A stretch of 64,000 bases of DNA, from the NCBI RefSeq assembly GCF_013032855.1, contig NZ_WQDA01000002.1:124001-188000 (forward strand), given 5' to 3'. The notes beneath the pieces are model-generated. The model made no database searches. It had not been told where the DNA came from and worked only from the letters and a program-made list of their open reading frames with translations. Shown here piece after piece: positions 8,715 through 18,468 of this stretch. The translations under genes were made by a program, and so were the position numbers. The stretch comes from Ruegeria arenilitoris. GTDB lineage: Bacteria; Pseudomonadota; Alphaproteobacteria; Rhodobacterales; Rhodobacteraceae. How positions within the stretch are numbered: position 1 is the stretch's first letter; each line of letters opens with the position of its first letter.

Positions 8715-9017
8715 ATGGGCGATAATACACTGACGCGAATGGATCTGAGCGAAGCCGTGTTTCGCGAAGTTGGGCTGTCACGCAACGAAAGTGCACAGCT
8801 TGTCGAAAGCATTCTGAACCACATGTCGGACGCGCTGGTGCGTGGCGAACAGGTCAAGATTTCGTCCTTCGGCACTTTCAGCGTTCGTGACAAATCAGCC
8901 CGTATTGGACGCAACCCGAAAACCGGTGAAGAGGTTCCGATCCAGCCGCGCCGCGTGCTGACTTTCCGCCCGTCGCATCTGATGAAGGATCGCGTCGCCG
9001 CCGGGAATCGCAAGTAA
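8715..9017 (+). CDS. ihfA: Integration host factor subunit alpha
   Basis: A 100-residue HU/IHF-fold nucleoid protein. The beta-arm signature [23 protein letters not shown] is of the IHF-alpha type, and the N-terminal [27 protein letters not shown] matches IhfA. As a heterodimer with IhfB it bends DNA at specific sites and supports transcription, recombination and replication. It has its own near-consensus promoter and is followed 18 bp later by a MerR-family gene. Confidence 0.96.
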   Translation: MGDNTLTRMDLSEAVFREVGLSRNESAQLVESILNHMSDALVRGEQVKISSFGTFSVRDKSARIGRNPKTGEEVPIQPRRVLTFRPSHLMKDRVAAGNRK

Positions 9018-9035
9018 ACCCGGGGCCAGGAGGAT

Positions 9036-9650
9036 ATGAGCAAGTCACCCGACGCGTTTCGCACCATCAGTGAAGTTGCGGATTGGCTCGGTGTTCAGGC
9101 CCATGTCCTGCGATTCTGGGAAAGCCGGTTTGCACAGGTCAAACCGGTTAAACGGGCTGGCGGTCGCCGTTACTACCGCCCCAACGACATGCGCCTGCTG
9201 GGCGGCATCAAGAAGCTGCTGCACGAGGACGGCATCACGATAAAAGGCGTTCAACGCATCCTGAGGGAACAGGGCGTGGCCCATGTGGCGGCGCTGTCAC
9301 CCGACATCGATGTCAGCGCAGAATCACCACAGACGCCACAGGACGTGGTGGTGTCCTTTCCGCCCAAATCGACCGGTCAGCAAATCGACCTCGATCTGCA
9401 GGCCGGCACTGATGGTCCCGGATCGCCAGAGCCTCAGGAAACACCCAGTTCCCCAGACCCCGAGCCGGCGCCCGCGCCCACTGCGGTCAACGGGGACGAT
9501 GGCATCAGCCCTGCCCCGCTGTTCGGCGGCATCGCCTCCAAAGCTTGGCAGACTACGGATTTTGACGCTGAGGCGCTGCGCCAGATCGCCCCGATCGCGA
9601 GGGACCTCAGGGCATGGCTCAGCCGGGTCGAAGGTCAAAAGGCGGGATAA
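9036..9650 (+). CDS. MerR-family transcriptional regulator
   Basis: A 204-residue protein with an N-terminal MerR helix-turn-helix (about 8-75). [23 protein letters not shown] is followed by the [12 protein letters not shown] wing and a second helical segment. There is no C-terminal metal- or drug-binding domain: residues 95-160 are Pro/Ser/Asp-rich and probably disordered, followed by a short helical tail with [16 protein letters not shown] MerR gene after ihfA is a conserved arrangement in Rhodobacterales; its target is not known to me. AGGAGG is present just before the ATG. Confidence 0.88.
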   Translation: MSKSPDAFRTISEVADWLGVQAHVLRFWESRFAQVKPVKRAGGRRYYRPNDMRLLGGIKKLLHEDGITIKGVQRILREQGVAHVAALSPDIDVSAESPQTPQDVVVSFPPKSTGQQIDLDLQAGTDGPGSPEPQETPSSPDPEPAPAPTAVNGDDGISPAPLFGGIASKAWQTTDFDAEALRQIAPIARDLRAWLSRVEGQKAG

Positions 9651-9711
9651 GAAGAAAGGCAATGTTTTCCTCTTGCCCCTGCCGGGAAAATCATTATGAA
9701 CAGCCCAACGT

Positions 9712-9788
9712 CGGGCTATGGCGCAGCCTGGTAGCGCGTCCGTCTGGGGGACGGAAGGTCGCAGGTTCGAGTCCTGCTAGCCCGACCA
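9712..9788 (+). tRNA. tRNA-Pro (anticodon GGG)
   Basis: The 77-nt cloverleaf is complete. The acceptor stem is CGGGCTA/TAGCCCG, the D arm GCGC-AGCCTGGTA-GCGC, the anticodon stem TCCGT/ACGGA with loop CTGGGGG (anticodon GGG, reading CCC/CCU), the T arm GCAGG-TTCGAGT-CCTGC, then discriminator A and an encoded CCA. Neighbouring genes are ordinary chromosomal genes and no integrase or direct repeat of the 3' end is seen. Confidence 0.96.
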
Positions 9789-9849
9789 AATCACACCGAC
9801 GTTTATGGCAGACAGGCCAGATCCCGCTCTGGCACCAGGGGGGATCGGA

Positions 9850-10929
9850 ATGACAGGTGTATGCCCGAACCAGCAAATCGAGGCGATGATCGCGCGCGGT
9901 GAGATCTCCGCCGAGCCGGCCATTCTGCCCGCTCAGATCCAGCCCGCCAGCCTTGATCTTCGTTTGGGAACAGTTGCTTACCGCGTCCGTGCGTCATTTC
10001 TGGCGGGCGAAGGGCGTTCGGTGTCCGAACGGCTGGCCGAGTTCGAAATGCACCGGATCGACATCACCGACGGCGCCGTTCTCGAAAAAGGTTGCGTCTA
10101 CCTTGTGCCCCTGATGGAAGCGTTGTCCCTGCCCGGTGACGTGACTGCTGTCGCCAACGCCAAAAGCTCGACCGGGCGTCTGGACCTTCTGACCCGTACC
10201 ATCACCGACGGCGGAACCGAGTTCGACCGGGTGCCCGCAGGCTATTCGGGGCCCCTCTACGCCGAAATCTGCCCGCGGTCCTTTTCTGTTCTGGTGCGTC
10301 CGGGGATGCGGCTGAACCAGATCCGTTTCCGGCAAGGCCAGGCAGTTTTGTCCGATGCGGACCTGACCGCTCTGCATGCGGAATCACCATTGGTCGATGG
10401 TCCGGCCGTCATTCAGGACGGTCTGGGGTTTTCGGTCGACCTGCGCCTGCCCAACACCGACCTTGTTGGCTATCGCGCGAAACCGCATACCGGCGTGATC
10501 GACCTTGACCGGATCGGCGAATACGACCCGCAGGAATACTGGGAAGAAGTGCGCACCAAGGACGGGCGGATCATTCTGGATCCGGGCGCATTCTATATCC
10601 TGGTCAGCCGAGAGGCAGTTCACATCCCACCGATGTACGCGGCCGAAATGGCGCCCTATCTGGCGATGGTGGGCGAATTCCGGGTGCACTACGCGGGCTT
10701 TTTCGATCCGGGCTTCGGTCATGCCGAAGCCGGAGGCGCCGGGTCACGTGGAGTTCTGGAAGTTCGCTGTCACGAAGCGCCCTTCGTGCTGGAGCATGGA
10801 CAGGTCGTCGGGCGGCTGGTCTATGAGCGTATGGCCGAGATGCCGACACAGCTGTACGGCGCAGGAATTGCTTCGAACTATCAGGGCCAGGGCCTGAAAT
10901 TATCGAAGCATTTCAAGTCCGCACAGTAA
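9850..10929 (+). CDS. dcd: 2'-deoxycytidine 5'-triphosphate deaminase, two-domain type
   Basis: A 359-residue protein, about twice the length of E. coli Dcd (193), made of two dUTPase/DCD-like beta-folds. The first has ANAKSSTGRLDLLTRTITD and YAEICPRSFSVLVRPGMRLNQIRF. The second has GFFDPGFG and GVLEVRCHEAPFVLEHGQVVGRLVYERM. It deaminates dCTP to dUTP for dTMP synthesis. ATG 9850 is preferred because AGGGGGG lies 6 bp ahead; an in-frame ATG at 9805 abuts the tRNA and lacks a binding site. The double-length form is usual for alphaproteobacteria. Confidence 0.88.
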   Translation: MTGVCPNQQIEAMIARGEISAEPAILPAQIQPASLDLRLGTVAYRVRASFLAGEGRSVSERLAEFEMHRIDITDGAVLEKGCVYLVPLMEALSLPGDVTAVANAKSSTGRLDLLTRTITDGGTEFDRVPAGYSGPLYAEICPRSFSVLVRPGMRLNQIRFRQGQAVLSDADLTALHAESPLVDGPAVIQDGLGFSVDLRLPNTDLVGYRAKPHTGVIDLDRIGEYDPQEYWEEVRTKDGRIILDPGAFYILVSREAVHIPPMYAAEMAPYLAMVGEFRVHYAGFFDPGFGHAEAGGAGSRGVLEVRCHEAPFVLEHGQVVGRLVYERMAEMPTQLYGAGIASNYQGQGLKLSKHFKSAQ

Positions 10930-10932
10930 ACC

Positions 10933-11172
10933 TCAGAACCGCATGAACCGCCGCATCTGGCGGGTCAGCTGCTTGGCCTGTTTCATGCTCGGGCTCTGTC
11001 CGCCTGCACTTTGCGCCATGCGCCGGTCGGTTTGAGGATCGCGCGCCTGGCTCTGTTGGCCCGGCTTGCGGGTCGCACGATCGGCAAGGTCAAAACCTTT
11101 GTCGACACCACGCGTGACCAGCCTGCGCATGACTTGCCGAACGATCATGTCGATGATGCGGTTTGCGTTCAT
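10933..11172 (-). CDS. Conserved small basic protein of unknown function
   Basis: A 79-residue, strongly basic protein (NANRIIDMIVRQVMRRLVTRG at the N-terminus, KQLTRQMRRFMRF at the C-terminus) with a Gln/Ser/Arg-rich middle and no transmembrane segment. I do not recognise a domain. GGAG 7 bp before the ATG supports translation. It is convergent with dcd, 3 bp apart, and lies just downstream of scpB on the same strand. The N-terminal amphipathic helix could mediate membrane or nucleic-acid contact, but no role can be assigned. Confidence 0.7.
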   Translation of the reverse strand: MNANRIIDMIVRQVMRRLVTRGVDKGFDLADRATRKPGQQSQARDPQTDRRMAQSAGGQSPSMKQAKQLTRQMRRFMRF

Positions 11173-11235
11173 TTCGGTCTCCGTTCCTCTGCGCCGAACC
11201 TAACGGCGATATGCGCCGACAAATGGGCGACGCAA

Positions 11236-11895
11236 TCAATCTTCCTCGAACAGTTCGGACTGATCTTCGTCACCCGTTTCATCTTCGTTGGCCTCGCCGA
11301 TCGGCATCGCCCCCGGCGGCGGCCGGTTTTCCAGCAAGCCAGCAGCGCGCAGTTCCTTAAGGCCCGGCAAGTCACGCGCGCTTTCCAGACCGAAATGGTC
11401 CAGGAATTGAGGCGTTACGACAAAGGTCACCGGACGGCCCGGCGTCATGCGGCGACGGCCCAGCCGGATCCACTCCATCTCCAGCAGCTGGTCGATGGTT
11501 CCCCGCGACACGGACACGCCGCGGATTTCTTCGATCTCGGCGCGGGTGCAGGGCTGATGATAGGCCACGATCGCCAGGGTCTCGATGGCGGCTCGGCTCA
11601 GCTTGCGGGTCTCGACCGTTTCCTTCTGCATCAGGAATCCTAGATCGGGGGCCGTGCGAATGGCCCACGCCTCGCCCACTTTGACCACGCGGACCCCGCG
11701 CCCTTCATAACGTTTCTGCAGCAGTTCCAGCGCTTGCGCTGCGTCGCAACCATGCGGCATCCGCGCTTCAAGATCGGCAACTGTCACTGGCTCAGCGCTG
11801 GCGAACAGTACCGCCTCGACCATACGCTCCTGCTCAGCCAGCGGAGGCGCTTCGAACAGGGTGCCGGTGCCGTCGTCTTCGGGGGCGTCAGTCAC
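11236..11895 (-). CDS. scpB: Segregation and condensation protein B
   Basis: A 219-residue winged-helix kleisin-interacting protein. The core EQERMVEAVLFASAEPVTVADLEARMP and the second winged helix LSRAAIETLAIVAYHQPCTRAEIEEIRGVSVSRGTIDQLLEMEWI are ScpB hallmarks. With ScpA it completes the SMC condensin that organises and segregates the chromosome. The start is taken as GTG at 11895, overlapping the end of scpA by 8 bp, so the two are translationally coupled. Reading further upstream in frame would run into scpA sequence. The C-terminal tail is acidic (DEDQSELFEED). Confidence 0.92.
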   Translation of the reverse strand: MTDAPEDDGTGTLFEAPPLAEQERMVEAVLFASAEPVTVADLEARMPHGCDAAQALELLQKRYEGRGVRVVKVGEAWAIRTAPDLGFLMQKETVETRKLSRAAIETLAIVAYHQPCTRAEIEEIRGVSVSRGTIDQLLEMEWIRLGRRRMTPGRPVTFVVTPQFLDHFGLESARDLPGLKELRAAGLLENRPPPGAMPIGEANEDETGDEDQSELFEED

Positions 11896-12682
11896 GTTTG
11901 TCAGTCCTTCTGCGCAGTTGGATCGGAGCAAAGGTCTCGCTTTGCTTGATCTCCATATGTCCTTCCTTGACCAGCTCCAGCGAGGCCGCAAACGTCGCCG
12001 CCGTGGCCGAGCGCCGCCGCACCGGGTCAACGTCCCATCCGTCGGGCAGGTAGGTTTCCATGTCGGTCCAGGTTCCGGCAAATCCGATCAGCGGGCGCAT
12101 CCGTTCCAGCGCCTGCTCCATCGTGAAAACGGCGTCGCGGTCCATCACGAAGGGCCGGAACTCGTCGCGGGTGCGTATGCGGGCATAGCCCTGCATCAGG
12201 TCCAGCAAGGTGGCGGAATAGGTGACCGTGCGGATGCGGGTGACATCCTCGCCCTGCCCGCGCCTGAAGAAATCGCGCCCCAACTGGTCGCGCGCCATCA
12301 GGCGGGCGGCCGCGTCGCGCATCGCCTGCAGGCGTTCCAGCTGAAAGGCCAGGTGCGCGGCCAGTTCCTCGCCCGTCGGCCCCTCTTCGTCGGGGTCGGG
12401 CGGCAGCAACAGCCGGGATTTCAGAAAGGCCAGCCATGCGGCCATCACCAGGTAATCGGCGGCCAATTCGATCCGCAGGGCGCGGGCGCGTTCGACAAAG
12501 GCCAGATATTGCTGCGCCAGCGCCAGAACCGAGATCTTGCGCAGATCGACCTTTTGCGTCCGCGATAGGGTCAGCAGCACGTCCAGCGGGCCTTCAAACC
12601 CGTCGACGTCCACGATCAGCGCCTCGGCGGCCAGCCGATCGGCGACCGAAACCGGGTCTTCGCTGAAAAGGTTATCCGTCAT
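11888..12682 (-). CDS. scpA: Segregation and condensation protein A
   Basis: A 264-residue kleisin. The N-terminal VDVDGFEGPLDVLLTLSRTQKVDLRKISVLALAQQYL is the SMC-head-binding motif. The C-terminal winged helix (FAASLELVKEGHMEIKQSETFAPIQLRRR) binds the other SMC head. It bridges SMC heads and recruits ScpB. The gene overlaps nagZ upstream by 11 bp and scpB downstream by 8 bp, in a tight operon on the minus strand. Confidence 0.93.
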   Translation of the reverse strand: MTDNLFSEDPVSVADRLAAEALIVDVDGFEGPLDVLLTLSRTQKVDLRKISVLALAQQYLAFVERARALRIELAADYLVMAAWLAFLKSRLLLPPDPDEEGPTGEELAAHLAFQLERLQAMRDAAARLMARDQLGRDFFRRGQGEDVTRIRTVTYSATLLDLMQGYARIRTRDEFRPFVMDRDAVFTMEQALERMRPLIGFAGTWTDMETYLPDGWDVDPVRRRSATAATFAASLELVKEGHMEIKQSETFAPIQLRRRTDKRD

Positions 12683-13679
12683 ATACCTGCCCGCCCATCA
12701 GACGGGATAGTTCCGTCTCGGCGGCACGGATGTCAAGTTCCTCGGGCGATTGCCGCTGTGCCAGCGCCTTGTCTGCGCGGGCTTGTGCCGCCTCGAACAT
12801 CTCGCCCGCAGCTTCCATGACCGCCGCCCTGTCGGCAAGCGAGCCGTTGCAGTGCAGCACAACATCGCATCCTGCGGCCAGGGCCTGACGTGACAGGTCG
12901 GCCAAAGACCCGCTGAGCGCCTTCATCGAGATGTCGTCGGTCATGATCAGGCCGTCAAACCCGATCTGATCTCGGATCACAGCCATCATCTGCGGAGAGA
13001 TCGTTGCCGGTCGTTCATCCAGCTGCTCAAAGACCAAATGGGCCGTCATGCCCATCGGCAGATCGTTCAAGGCGCGAAACGGGGCAAAATCGGTCTGCAA
13101 CAGATCGTCCAACGGCGCATCGACATGCGGCAGATCGAAATGGCTGTCCAAAGTCGCCCGCCCGTGGCCGGGAATATGCTTGACGATGGGCAACACGCCA
13201 CCGTCCAGATGACCCTGCGCAACAGCCCGGCCGATTTTCGCGACCGTAGCAGCATCGCTACCGTAGCACCGGTTGCGCAAAAATGCGTGGGTGTCCGGAC
13301 GCGCCAGATCCACCATCGGTGCGCAGTTGCTGTCGATCCCCATGGAATACAGTTCATGCGCGATCAGGCGGTACCGCAGGTACATGGCCCGCTCGGCATG
13401 TTCGCCGGCACGCTCCGCATGATCCAATGGGGGCATCCATTGCCGCGCAAGTGGCGCGCGCAAACGTTGGACTCGTCCGCCCTCTTGGTCGATGGTGATC
13501 GGACAGTTTCGACCGACGGCCTCGCGAAAGTCGTCACACAAGGCGCGGACCTGATCTGCGGTTTCGATATTGCGGGCGAACAGAATGAACCCGAACGGGT
13601 TCATCTGTCGAAACAACGCCTTCTCTTCGGGTGTCAATCGCAGCCCGGCCGCATCGGTGATCGTGGCGCCAAACCTCAC
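12672..13679 (-). CDS. nagZ: Beta-N-acetylhexosaminidase NagZ
   Basis: A 335-residue glycoside hydrolase family 3 enzyme that removes GlcNAc from 1,6-anhydro-MurNAc muropeptides during cytoplasmic peptidoglycan recycling. The family motif KHIPGHGRATLDSH carries the catalytic dyad region and MTDDISMKAL the nucleophile Asp. IDQEGGRVQRLRAPLARQW is the substrate-pocket loop. It has no signal peptide, consistent with the cytoplasm. It starts within the last codon of the SPOR gene (4-bp overlap) and overlaps scpA. Confidence 0.95.
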   Translation of the reverse strand: MRFGATITDAAGLRLTPEEKALFRQMNPFGFILFARNIETADQVRALCDDFREAVGRNCPITIDQEGGRVQRLRAPLARQWMPPLDHAERAGEHAERAMYLRYRLIAHELYSMGIDSNCAPMVDLARPDTHAFLRNRCYGSDAATVAKIGRAVAQGHLDGGVLPIVKHIPGHGRATLDSHFDLPHVDAPLDDLLQTDFAPFRALNDLPMGMTAHLVFEQLDERPATISPQMMAVIRDQIGFDGLIMTDDISMKALSGSLADLSRQALAAGCDVVLHCNGSLADRAAVMEAAGEMFEAAQARADKALAQRQSPEELDIRAAETELSRLMGGQVYDG

Positions 13680-14737
13680 CGCACGGCAACCGGGATACAG
13701 TCAGCGTCCTGTGCGACCAGGGCGGCGCAGAACTGGCGCGAGTCGCTCAGGTCATCGAACCCCAGGACCCGCAGACGGTAAAACGTGCGGCCTCCGCTTG
13801 AGGTTTTCTGGATAACCCTCTGCTTCCCATCCATATATTCACCAAACCGACGATACAGCCTGTCCCATTCCGCCTGCGCGACCTCGGGGCTTTCAAACGC
13901 ACCCAGCTGCGCCAGCCGGGTACCTTTGGTCAAGGTGTTCGGGTCGACATCCAACCCTACAGCAGCTTTGACCGCGGCGTTGATCGCGTCTTCACTGACT
14001 GCAGGCTGTACAGCCGAAGCTGCGCGCGCCGGGCGGCGGAGCGGACGCAGAGACCGGCGCACGCCCGGCAGGGCCGCGATTTCGGGATCGGGCAGCTGAG
14101 CGGCGAGATCGGCCGGATCAATGGCTGGCTCGTCATCGTCCAAGTTCAGGGATGCAAGCTGCACGCCCTCTTCGGTCTGCGGTGTCTCAACGGCAGGCGC
14201 GCCGGACAGTTCGGCCACCACGGCGTCAACCGCGCCTTGGCGCAGTTCGGCGGCTTCCTGGTTCGAGATTTCCTGTTCGACGACATGCACGGCGGGGGTC
14301 GGCTTCAGCTCACCCATCGCCACGTCTTCATCCGTCAGGGAAACGGGGCGCGGCGCAAGGATCAGCCGGTCGGCCGGAGGCGCCGCGGTTCCAACCGCCG
14401 CAACTGCATTGACCGCAAGACCCTGGTGATCGGCGGGTGTGCCCCCGGGAGTTTCCGGCTGCACCCGCATCGGCCCCTCGGCCGCGCGTACGACCGGTAC
14501 GCCGCTCACATCGCGCATGACCAGCTTGTACCCCCAGATCGCGACGCCAGCGACAAGCGCCAGAGACGCGGCAGCACCCAGCAGGTTGACGACCCGCCCG
14601 AGGGCCGCGTCCGCCGGCACACCCTCAGCCTGGTTCATCATGTTGTCGGGATATTCATACCCATCTTCGGGGTGGAACTGATTCGAGTAATGCGCGTGCT
14701 CGGGGCTGGTCTGCCCCGAGAAATCGTAACTGGTCAT
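13676..14737 (-). CDS. SPOR-domain membrane protein
   Basis: A 353-residue bitopic inner-membrane protein. A cytoplasmic N-terminal tail (about 1-50) is followed by one transmembrane helix (LLGAAASLALVAGVAIWGYKLVM, about 51-74). A long Ala/Pro-rich periplasmic linker leads to a C-terminal SPOR domain (about 275-353) with TRLAQLGAFESPEVAQAEWDRLYRRF. SPOR domains bind denuded glycan strands at the septum, so a role in cell division or septal peptidoglycan is likely. It lies between argS and nagZ, the usual alphaproteobacterial position. Confidence 0.88.
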   Translation of the reverse strand: MTSYDFSGQTSPEHAHYSNQFHPEDGYEYPDNMMNQAEGVPADAALGRVVNLLGAAASLALVAGVAIWGYKLVMRDVSGVPVVRAAEGPMRVQPETPGGTPADHQGLAVNAVAAVGTAAPPADRLILAPRPVSLTDEDVAMGELKPTPAVHVVEQEISNQEAAELRQGAVDAVVAELSGAPAVETPQTEEGVQLASLNLDDDEPAIDPADLAAQLPDPEIAALPGVRRSLRPLRRPARAASAVQPAVSEDAINAAVKAAVGLDVDPNTLTKGTRLAQLGAFESPEVAQAEWDRLYRRFGEYMDGKQRVIQKTSSGGRTFYRLRVLGFDDLSDSRQFCAALVAQDADCIPVAVR

Positions 14738-14825
14738 ATCCGCCTCACTGCCCGTTTCGCGCCTGAAATTGGGGCGCGCGGGTCATTTCTTGCCTACCTC
14801 GGGCCGGCGGTTCGGGCAGTGTTGG

Positions 14826-16571
14826 TTACCGCATCTCCTTCGCCGGCGTGACACCAAGAATACCCAAGCCTGCTGAAATCACAACAGAAACGGCCCGGGC
14901 CAGCGCGATTTTTGCCTGGCTTGTTGCCGCGTCACCATCTTGCAGGAAGCGCAGCGACATTTCTTCGTTGCCCTTGTTCCACAACGCATGAAAATCCCCT
15001 GCAAGTTCATACAGATAGAAGGCAACCCGATGCGGTTCGTTGGTACGCGCAGCGATCTCGACCAGCCGTGGCCATTCGGCCAGCTTTTTGGCAACAACCA
15101 ACTCGGACGCGTGGTCGATCTTGCTCAGATCAGCAGCTTTGAGAGTTGCATCGTCCGCGGCAACGCCCGCTTCGGCGGCCCGGCGCAGCACGCTCCTGAC
15201 CCGGGCATGGGCGTATTGCACGTAGAACACGGGGTTCTCGCGGCTTTGCTCAAGCACCTTGTCGAAATCGAAGTCCAACGGCGCATCGTTCTTGCGGGTC
15301 AGCATCACGAACCGGGTCACGTCCGGGCCGACCTGGTCGACCACATCGCGCAGTGTGACGAAATTGCCGGCCCGCTTGGACATCTTGAACGGCTCGCCGT
15401 TTTTCCACAGCTTCACCAACTGGGTCAGCTTGATGTCCAGCGGCACCTTGCCGTCTGACAAAGCCGAAACAGCGGCCTTCATCCGCTTGACGTAGCCGCC
15501 GTGATCTGCGCCGAACACGTCGATCAGCGCGTCGAACCCGCGGCTCACCTTGTCGTAGTGATAAGCGATGTCCGGAGCAAAATAGGTCCAGCTGCCGTCG
15601 GATTTCTTGACAGGGCGATCCACATCGTCGCCATGCGAGGTGGACTTGAACAGGGTCTGCTCGCGCGGCTCCCAGTCTTCGGGGGTTTTGCCCTTGGGCG
15701 GCTCAAGAACGCCTTCATAGATAAGCCCCTTGTCGCTGAGCGACTTCAGAGCGGCCTCGATCTTGCCGGTTCCGTACAGCGACTTCTCCGAGAAGAACAC
15801 GTCCATCTCGACGCCCAGCGCCTTCAGATCGGCGCGGATCAGATCCATCATCGCGTCGGTTGCAAAAACGCGGACCTCGGCCAGCCACTCGCTTTCAGGC
15901 TTGTCCAGCAAGCTGTCGCCGTATTTTTCCTTCAGCGCCTCACCGATCGGGATCAGGTAGTCGCCCGGGTAAAGGCCTTCGGCGATCTCCGGGCTCAGGC
16001 CGTTGGCCTCGCGGTACCGCTCGAACGCGGACCGGGCCAATACATCCACCTGCGCACCGCCATCGTTGATGTAGTATTCACGGGTCACGTCGTGGCCGGA
16101 ATAGGCCAACAGGCTGGCCAGCGCGTCGCCGAACACCGCGCCACGCGTGTGGCCCACATGCAGCGGTCCCGTGGGGTTGGCCGAGACGTATTCCACGTTC
16201 ACCTTCAACCCCTGCCCCATGTTCGAGCGACCATAGTCCGTGCCCTGTTCCAACACCGCACCCAGAACGCCCTGCCAGACCGACGGAGCGAGCCGCAGGT
16301 TGAGAAAGCCCGGACCTGCAACCTCGGCACTCGTGATCCGCTCATCGGCGGCCAGTTTCGCGGCCAGCGCATCGGCAATGTCACGCGGCTTCATCTTGGC
16401 CGGCTTGGCCAACACCATCGCGGCATTGGTCGCCATGTCTCCATGGGCGGCGTCGCGCGGGGGTTCGACCGCAACGTTGTCAAAGCTCAGCCCCTCGGGC
16501 AGCGCGCCTTCGGACTGCATCTGCGTCAGCGCGTCCAGAACAAGGCCGCGGATCTCGGAGAACAGGTTCAT
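14826..16571 (-). CDS. argS: Arginyl-tRNA synthetase
   Basis: A 581-residue class I aminoacyl-tRNA synthetase. The HIGH-type motif is in [22 protein letters not shown] and the C-terminal DALR anticodon-binding domain is recognisable ([17 protein letters not shown]). The N-terminal additional domain starts [18 protein letters not shown]. The open frame continues upstream of 16571 without similarity to ArgS; the ATG at 16571 with AGGAC upstream is taken as the start. It lies between dgt and the SPOR gene on the same strand. Confidence 0.96.
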   Translation of the reverse strand: MNLFSEIRGLVLDALTQMQSEGALPEGLSFDNVAVEPPRDAAHGDMATNAAMVLAKPAKMKPRDIADALAAKLAADERITSAEVAGPGFLNLRLAPSVWQGVLGAVLEQGTDYGRSNMGQGLKVNVEYVSANPTGPLHVGHTRGAVFGDALASLLAYSGHDVTREYYINDGGAQVDVLARSAFERYREANGLSPEIAEGLYPGDYLIPIGEALKEKYGDSLLDKPESEWLAEVRVFATDAMMDLIRADLKALGVEMDVFFSEKSLYGTGKIEAALKSLSDKGLIYEGVLEPPKGKTPEDWEPREQTLFKSTSHGDDVDRPVKKSDGSWTYFAPDIAYHYDKVSRGFDALIDVFGADHGGYVKRMKAAVSALSDGKVPLDIKLTQLVKLWKNGEPFKMSKRAGNFVTLRDVVDQVGPDVTRFVMLTRKNDAPLDFDFDKVLEQSRENPVFYVQYAHARVRSVLRRAAEAGVAADDATLKAADLSKIDHASELVVAKKLAEWPRLVEIAARTNEPHRVAFYLYELAGDFHALWNKGNEEMSLRFLQDGDAATSQAKIALARAVSVVISAGLGILGVTPAKEMR

Positions 16572-16666
16572 TTCGGATGTCCTTTTGCTTGCGCAGCGGT
16601 TTACCACGCAAGGCGGCAAGGTCAATGCAGGCGAGCGGTCCAATCCAGCTTTCGCAGCATGCAGCC

Positions 16667-17824
16667 CTAGACCTGCGGGGGCTGCGCGCCGGTCAGGCGC
16701 GCATGATCCTGCAATGCAAAGCGATCGGTCATGCCCGCAATATAGTCTGATACGATCCGGGCCAACGCAGTCTCGTCCGGCGCCGCTTCGATATCCGAAT
16801 GCCAATGCCGAGGCATCTGGCGCGGGTCGCTCAGATAGATCGGGAACAGCTCCTCGACTACGCGACTGACCTTGGCGCGCACCTCCATGACGCTGGGCGC
16901 CCGGTACATGCGGGTGAACAGAAACGCCCGGATATCGTTGAGCTGCGCCCAAAGATCATCCGAAAAGCGGATGACAGGCGCCCCGAGGTGACGAACATCC
17001 TCGACTGTTTGCGCACCCGATCTCTCCAGAACCTCGCGCGAGGTGTCGATTACATCCGAAACCATCACGCCGAACACCCGCCTCAGCGCCTCGTGACGAC
17101 GCCGGTAGAAATCCAACCCGGGATACTTGCGATCCACCTCGGCATAACACTCCCGGACAATCGGCAATTGGGCGATCTCGTCGTCGGTAAAAAGTCCGGC
17201 CCGCAGGCCGTCGAACAGGTCATGATTGTTGTAGGCGATGTCGTCGGACAGTGCCGCAACCTGCGCCTCTGCGCTGGCATGGGTGTGCAGTTCAAGGTCA
17301 AAATCGGCATTGCACTCGGCCAGCGCCCAGGGCAGCACGCCCGTAACCGGGCCGTTGTGCTTGGCGATGCCCTCAAGGCATTCCCATGTCAGGTTGCACC
17401 CGTCGAAATCCGCGTAATGCTGTTCCAGCTTGGTGACGATGCGGATCGCCTGGGCGTTGTGGTCGAAGCCCCCGTAGGGCGCCATCAGCGCATGCAGAGC
17501 GTCCTCGCCGGTATGGCCAAACGGCGTGTGGCCCAGATCATGCGCCAGGGCCACGGCCTCGGTCAGTTCGGGGTTCAGCCCCAATGCCCCCGAGATCGTG
17601 CGCGCGACCTGCGCCACCTCGATCGAATGGGTCAGGCGCGTGCGATAGCTGTCGCCCTCATGCTCGACAAAAACCTGTGTCTTGTGCTTAAGACGTCGGA
17701 ACGCGCTGGCGTGTATGATCCTGTCCCGGTCCCGTTGAAAGCACGACCGGAAACTGCTTTCTTCCTCTGGCACCAGCCGCCCGCGCGCCCGGCCCGGATC
17801 GGCAGCAAATCCTGCTCGCTCCAA
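16667..17824 (-). CDS. dgt: Deoxyguanosinetriphosphate triphosphohydrolase-like protein
   Basis: A 385-residue HD-domain enzyme that cleaves dNTPs to deoxynucleoside and tripolyphosphate. The metal-binding HD motif is [17 protein letters not shown], with the upstream [15 protein letters not shown] supplying the first His. The nearby [11 protein letters not shown] contributes to the second half of the site. Length fits the type-2 Dgt-like group. It controls dNTP pools and is divergent from erpA, 76 bp apart, leaving room for both promoters. Confidence 0.92.
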   Translation of the reverse strand: MERAGFAADPGRARGRLVPEEESSFRSCFQRDRDRIIHASAFRRLKHKTQVFVEHEGDSYRTRLTHSIEVAQVARTISGALGLNPELTEAVALAHDLGHTPFGHTGEDALHALMAPYGGFDHNAQAIRIVTKLEQHYADFDGCNLTWECLEGIAKHNGPVTGVLPWALAECNADFDLELHTHASAEAQVAALSDDIAYNNHDLFDGLRAGLFTDDEIAQLPIVRECYAEVDRKYPGLDFYRRRHEALRRVFGVMVSDVIDTSREVLERSGAQTVEDVRHLGAPVIRFSDDLWAQLNDIRAFLFTRMYRAPSVMEVRAKVSRVVEELFPIYLSDPRQMPRHWHSDIEAAPDETALARIVSDYIAGMTDRFALQDHARLTGAQPPQV

Positions 17825-17900
17825 TGGTCTTGTCCTTGTCGCCTGTCTCCGGGGTTTCTATATTGTAGACCAACGAGGAAATAAACCTTTGGAGCATGGC

Positions 17901-18224
17901 ATGAATCTGCCTCCGAGAGTCACAGAACGCGCCTTCGAGAGGCTTGCCGAGATCGGCGCCGCCGACAACGGCAAGGCCCTGCGCATCGCCGTTGAAGGCG
18001 GAGGGTGTTCAGGCTTTCAGTACGAAATCGCATTGGACGAGCCCAAGGACGATGATCTGGTACTGGAAGGCAAAGGCCAGAAGGTTGTCGTCGACGAAAT
18101 ATCTTTGCCGTTCCTGGAAAATGCGACGATAGATTTCACGCAGGAACTGATCGGCGCCCGGTTCGTGATCGACAACCCCAACGCAACCTCTTCCTGTGGG
18201 TGCGGCACGTCTTTTTCGATGTGA
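17901..18224 (+). CDS. erpA: Iron-sulfur cluster insertion protein, A-type (ErpA/IscA)
   Basis: A 107-residue A-type carrier that accepts and delivers [Fe-S] clusters. The three conserved cysteines are visible, in AVEGGGCSGFQY (one) and the C-terminal SSCGCGTSF (two). The sequence DEISLPFLENATIDFTQELIGARFVIDNPNA is family-typical. ATG at 17901 has GGAG 6 bp upstream; a TTG at 17889 is an alternative. It is monocistronic, followed by a GC-rich hairpin. ErpA versus IscA cannot be settled without a tree. Confidence 0.92.
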   Translation: MNLPPRVTERAFERLAEIGAADNGKALRIAVEGGGCSGFQYEIALDEPKDDDLVLEGKGQKVVVDEISLPFLENATIDFTQELIGARFVIDNPNATSSCGCGTSFSM

Positions 18225-18232
18225 TCAATCGT

Positions 18233-18249
18233 GGGGGCGTTGCGCCCCC
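18233..18249 (+). terminator. Hairpin after erpA
   Basis: GGGGGCG (18233-18239) and CGCCCCC (18243-18249) form a perfect 7-bp stem with a 3-nt loop, 8 bp after the erpA stop. The following GTCCTC lacks a T run, so termination efficiency is uncertain. The rest of the 244-bp gap to xth shows no convincing gene. Confidence 0.5.
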
Positions 18250-18468
18250 GTCCTCTGAATATCTCTATGATCTGCAGGAGCGCCCGCTGTCCCGCGATCA
18301 GGCCTTAGGGCGCGGGTTGACCGTGTTTGGCCCCACGCCCACTGGGCCAGTTCGTCGTCGCGTCATCCGTCCCCAAACGCCCCCGGTGCCCGCGGCAGGC
18401 CTGACTGACACCTTGTGATGGCCTCCGTTCTGGGCGATAGGTTTCGGCAGAGCTTCGGAGGGACCGGG

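Noticed and set aside
9712..9788. tRNA-Pro as an integration site of a mobile element
   Set aside because: No integrase, no repeated tRNA 3' end and no compositional change in flanking genes; neighbours are housekeeping genes.
18200..18418. 72-codon frame after erpA
   Set aside because: It overlaps the erpA 3' end and the GC hairpin, has no ribosome-binding site and no recognisable sequence.
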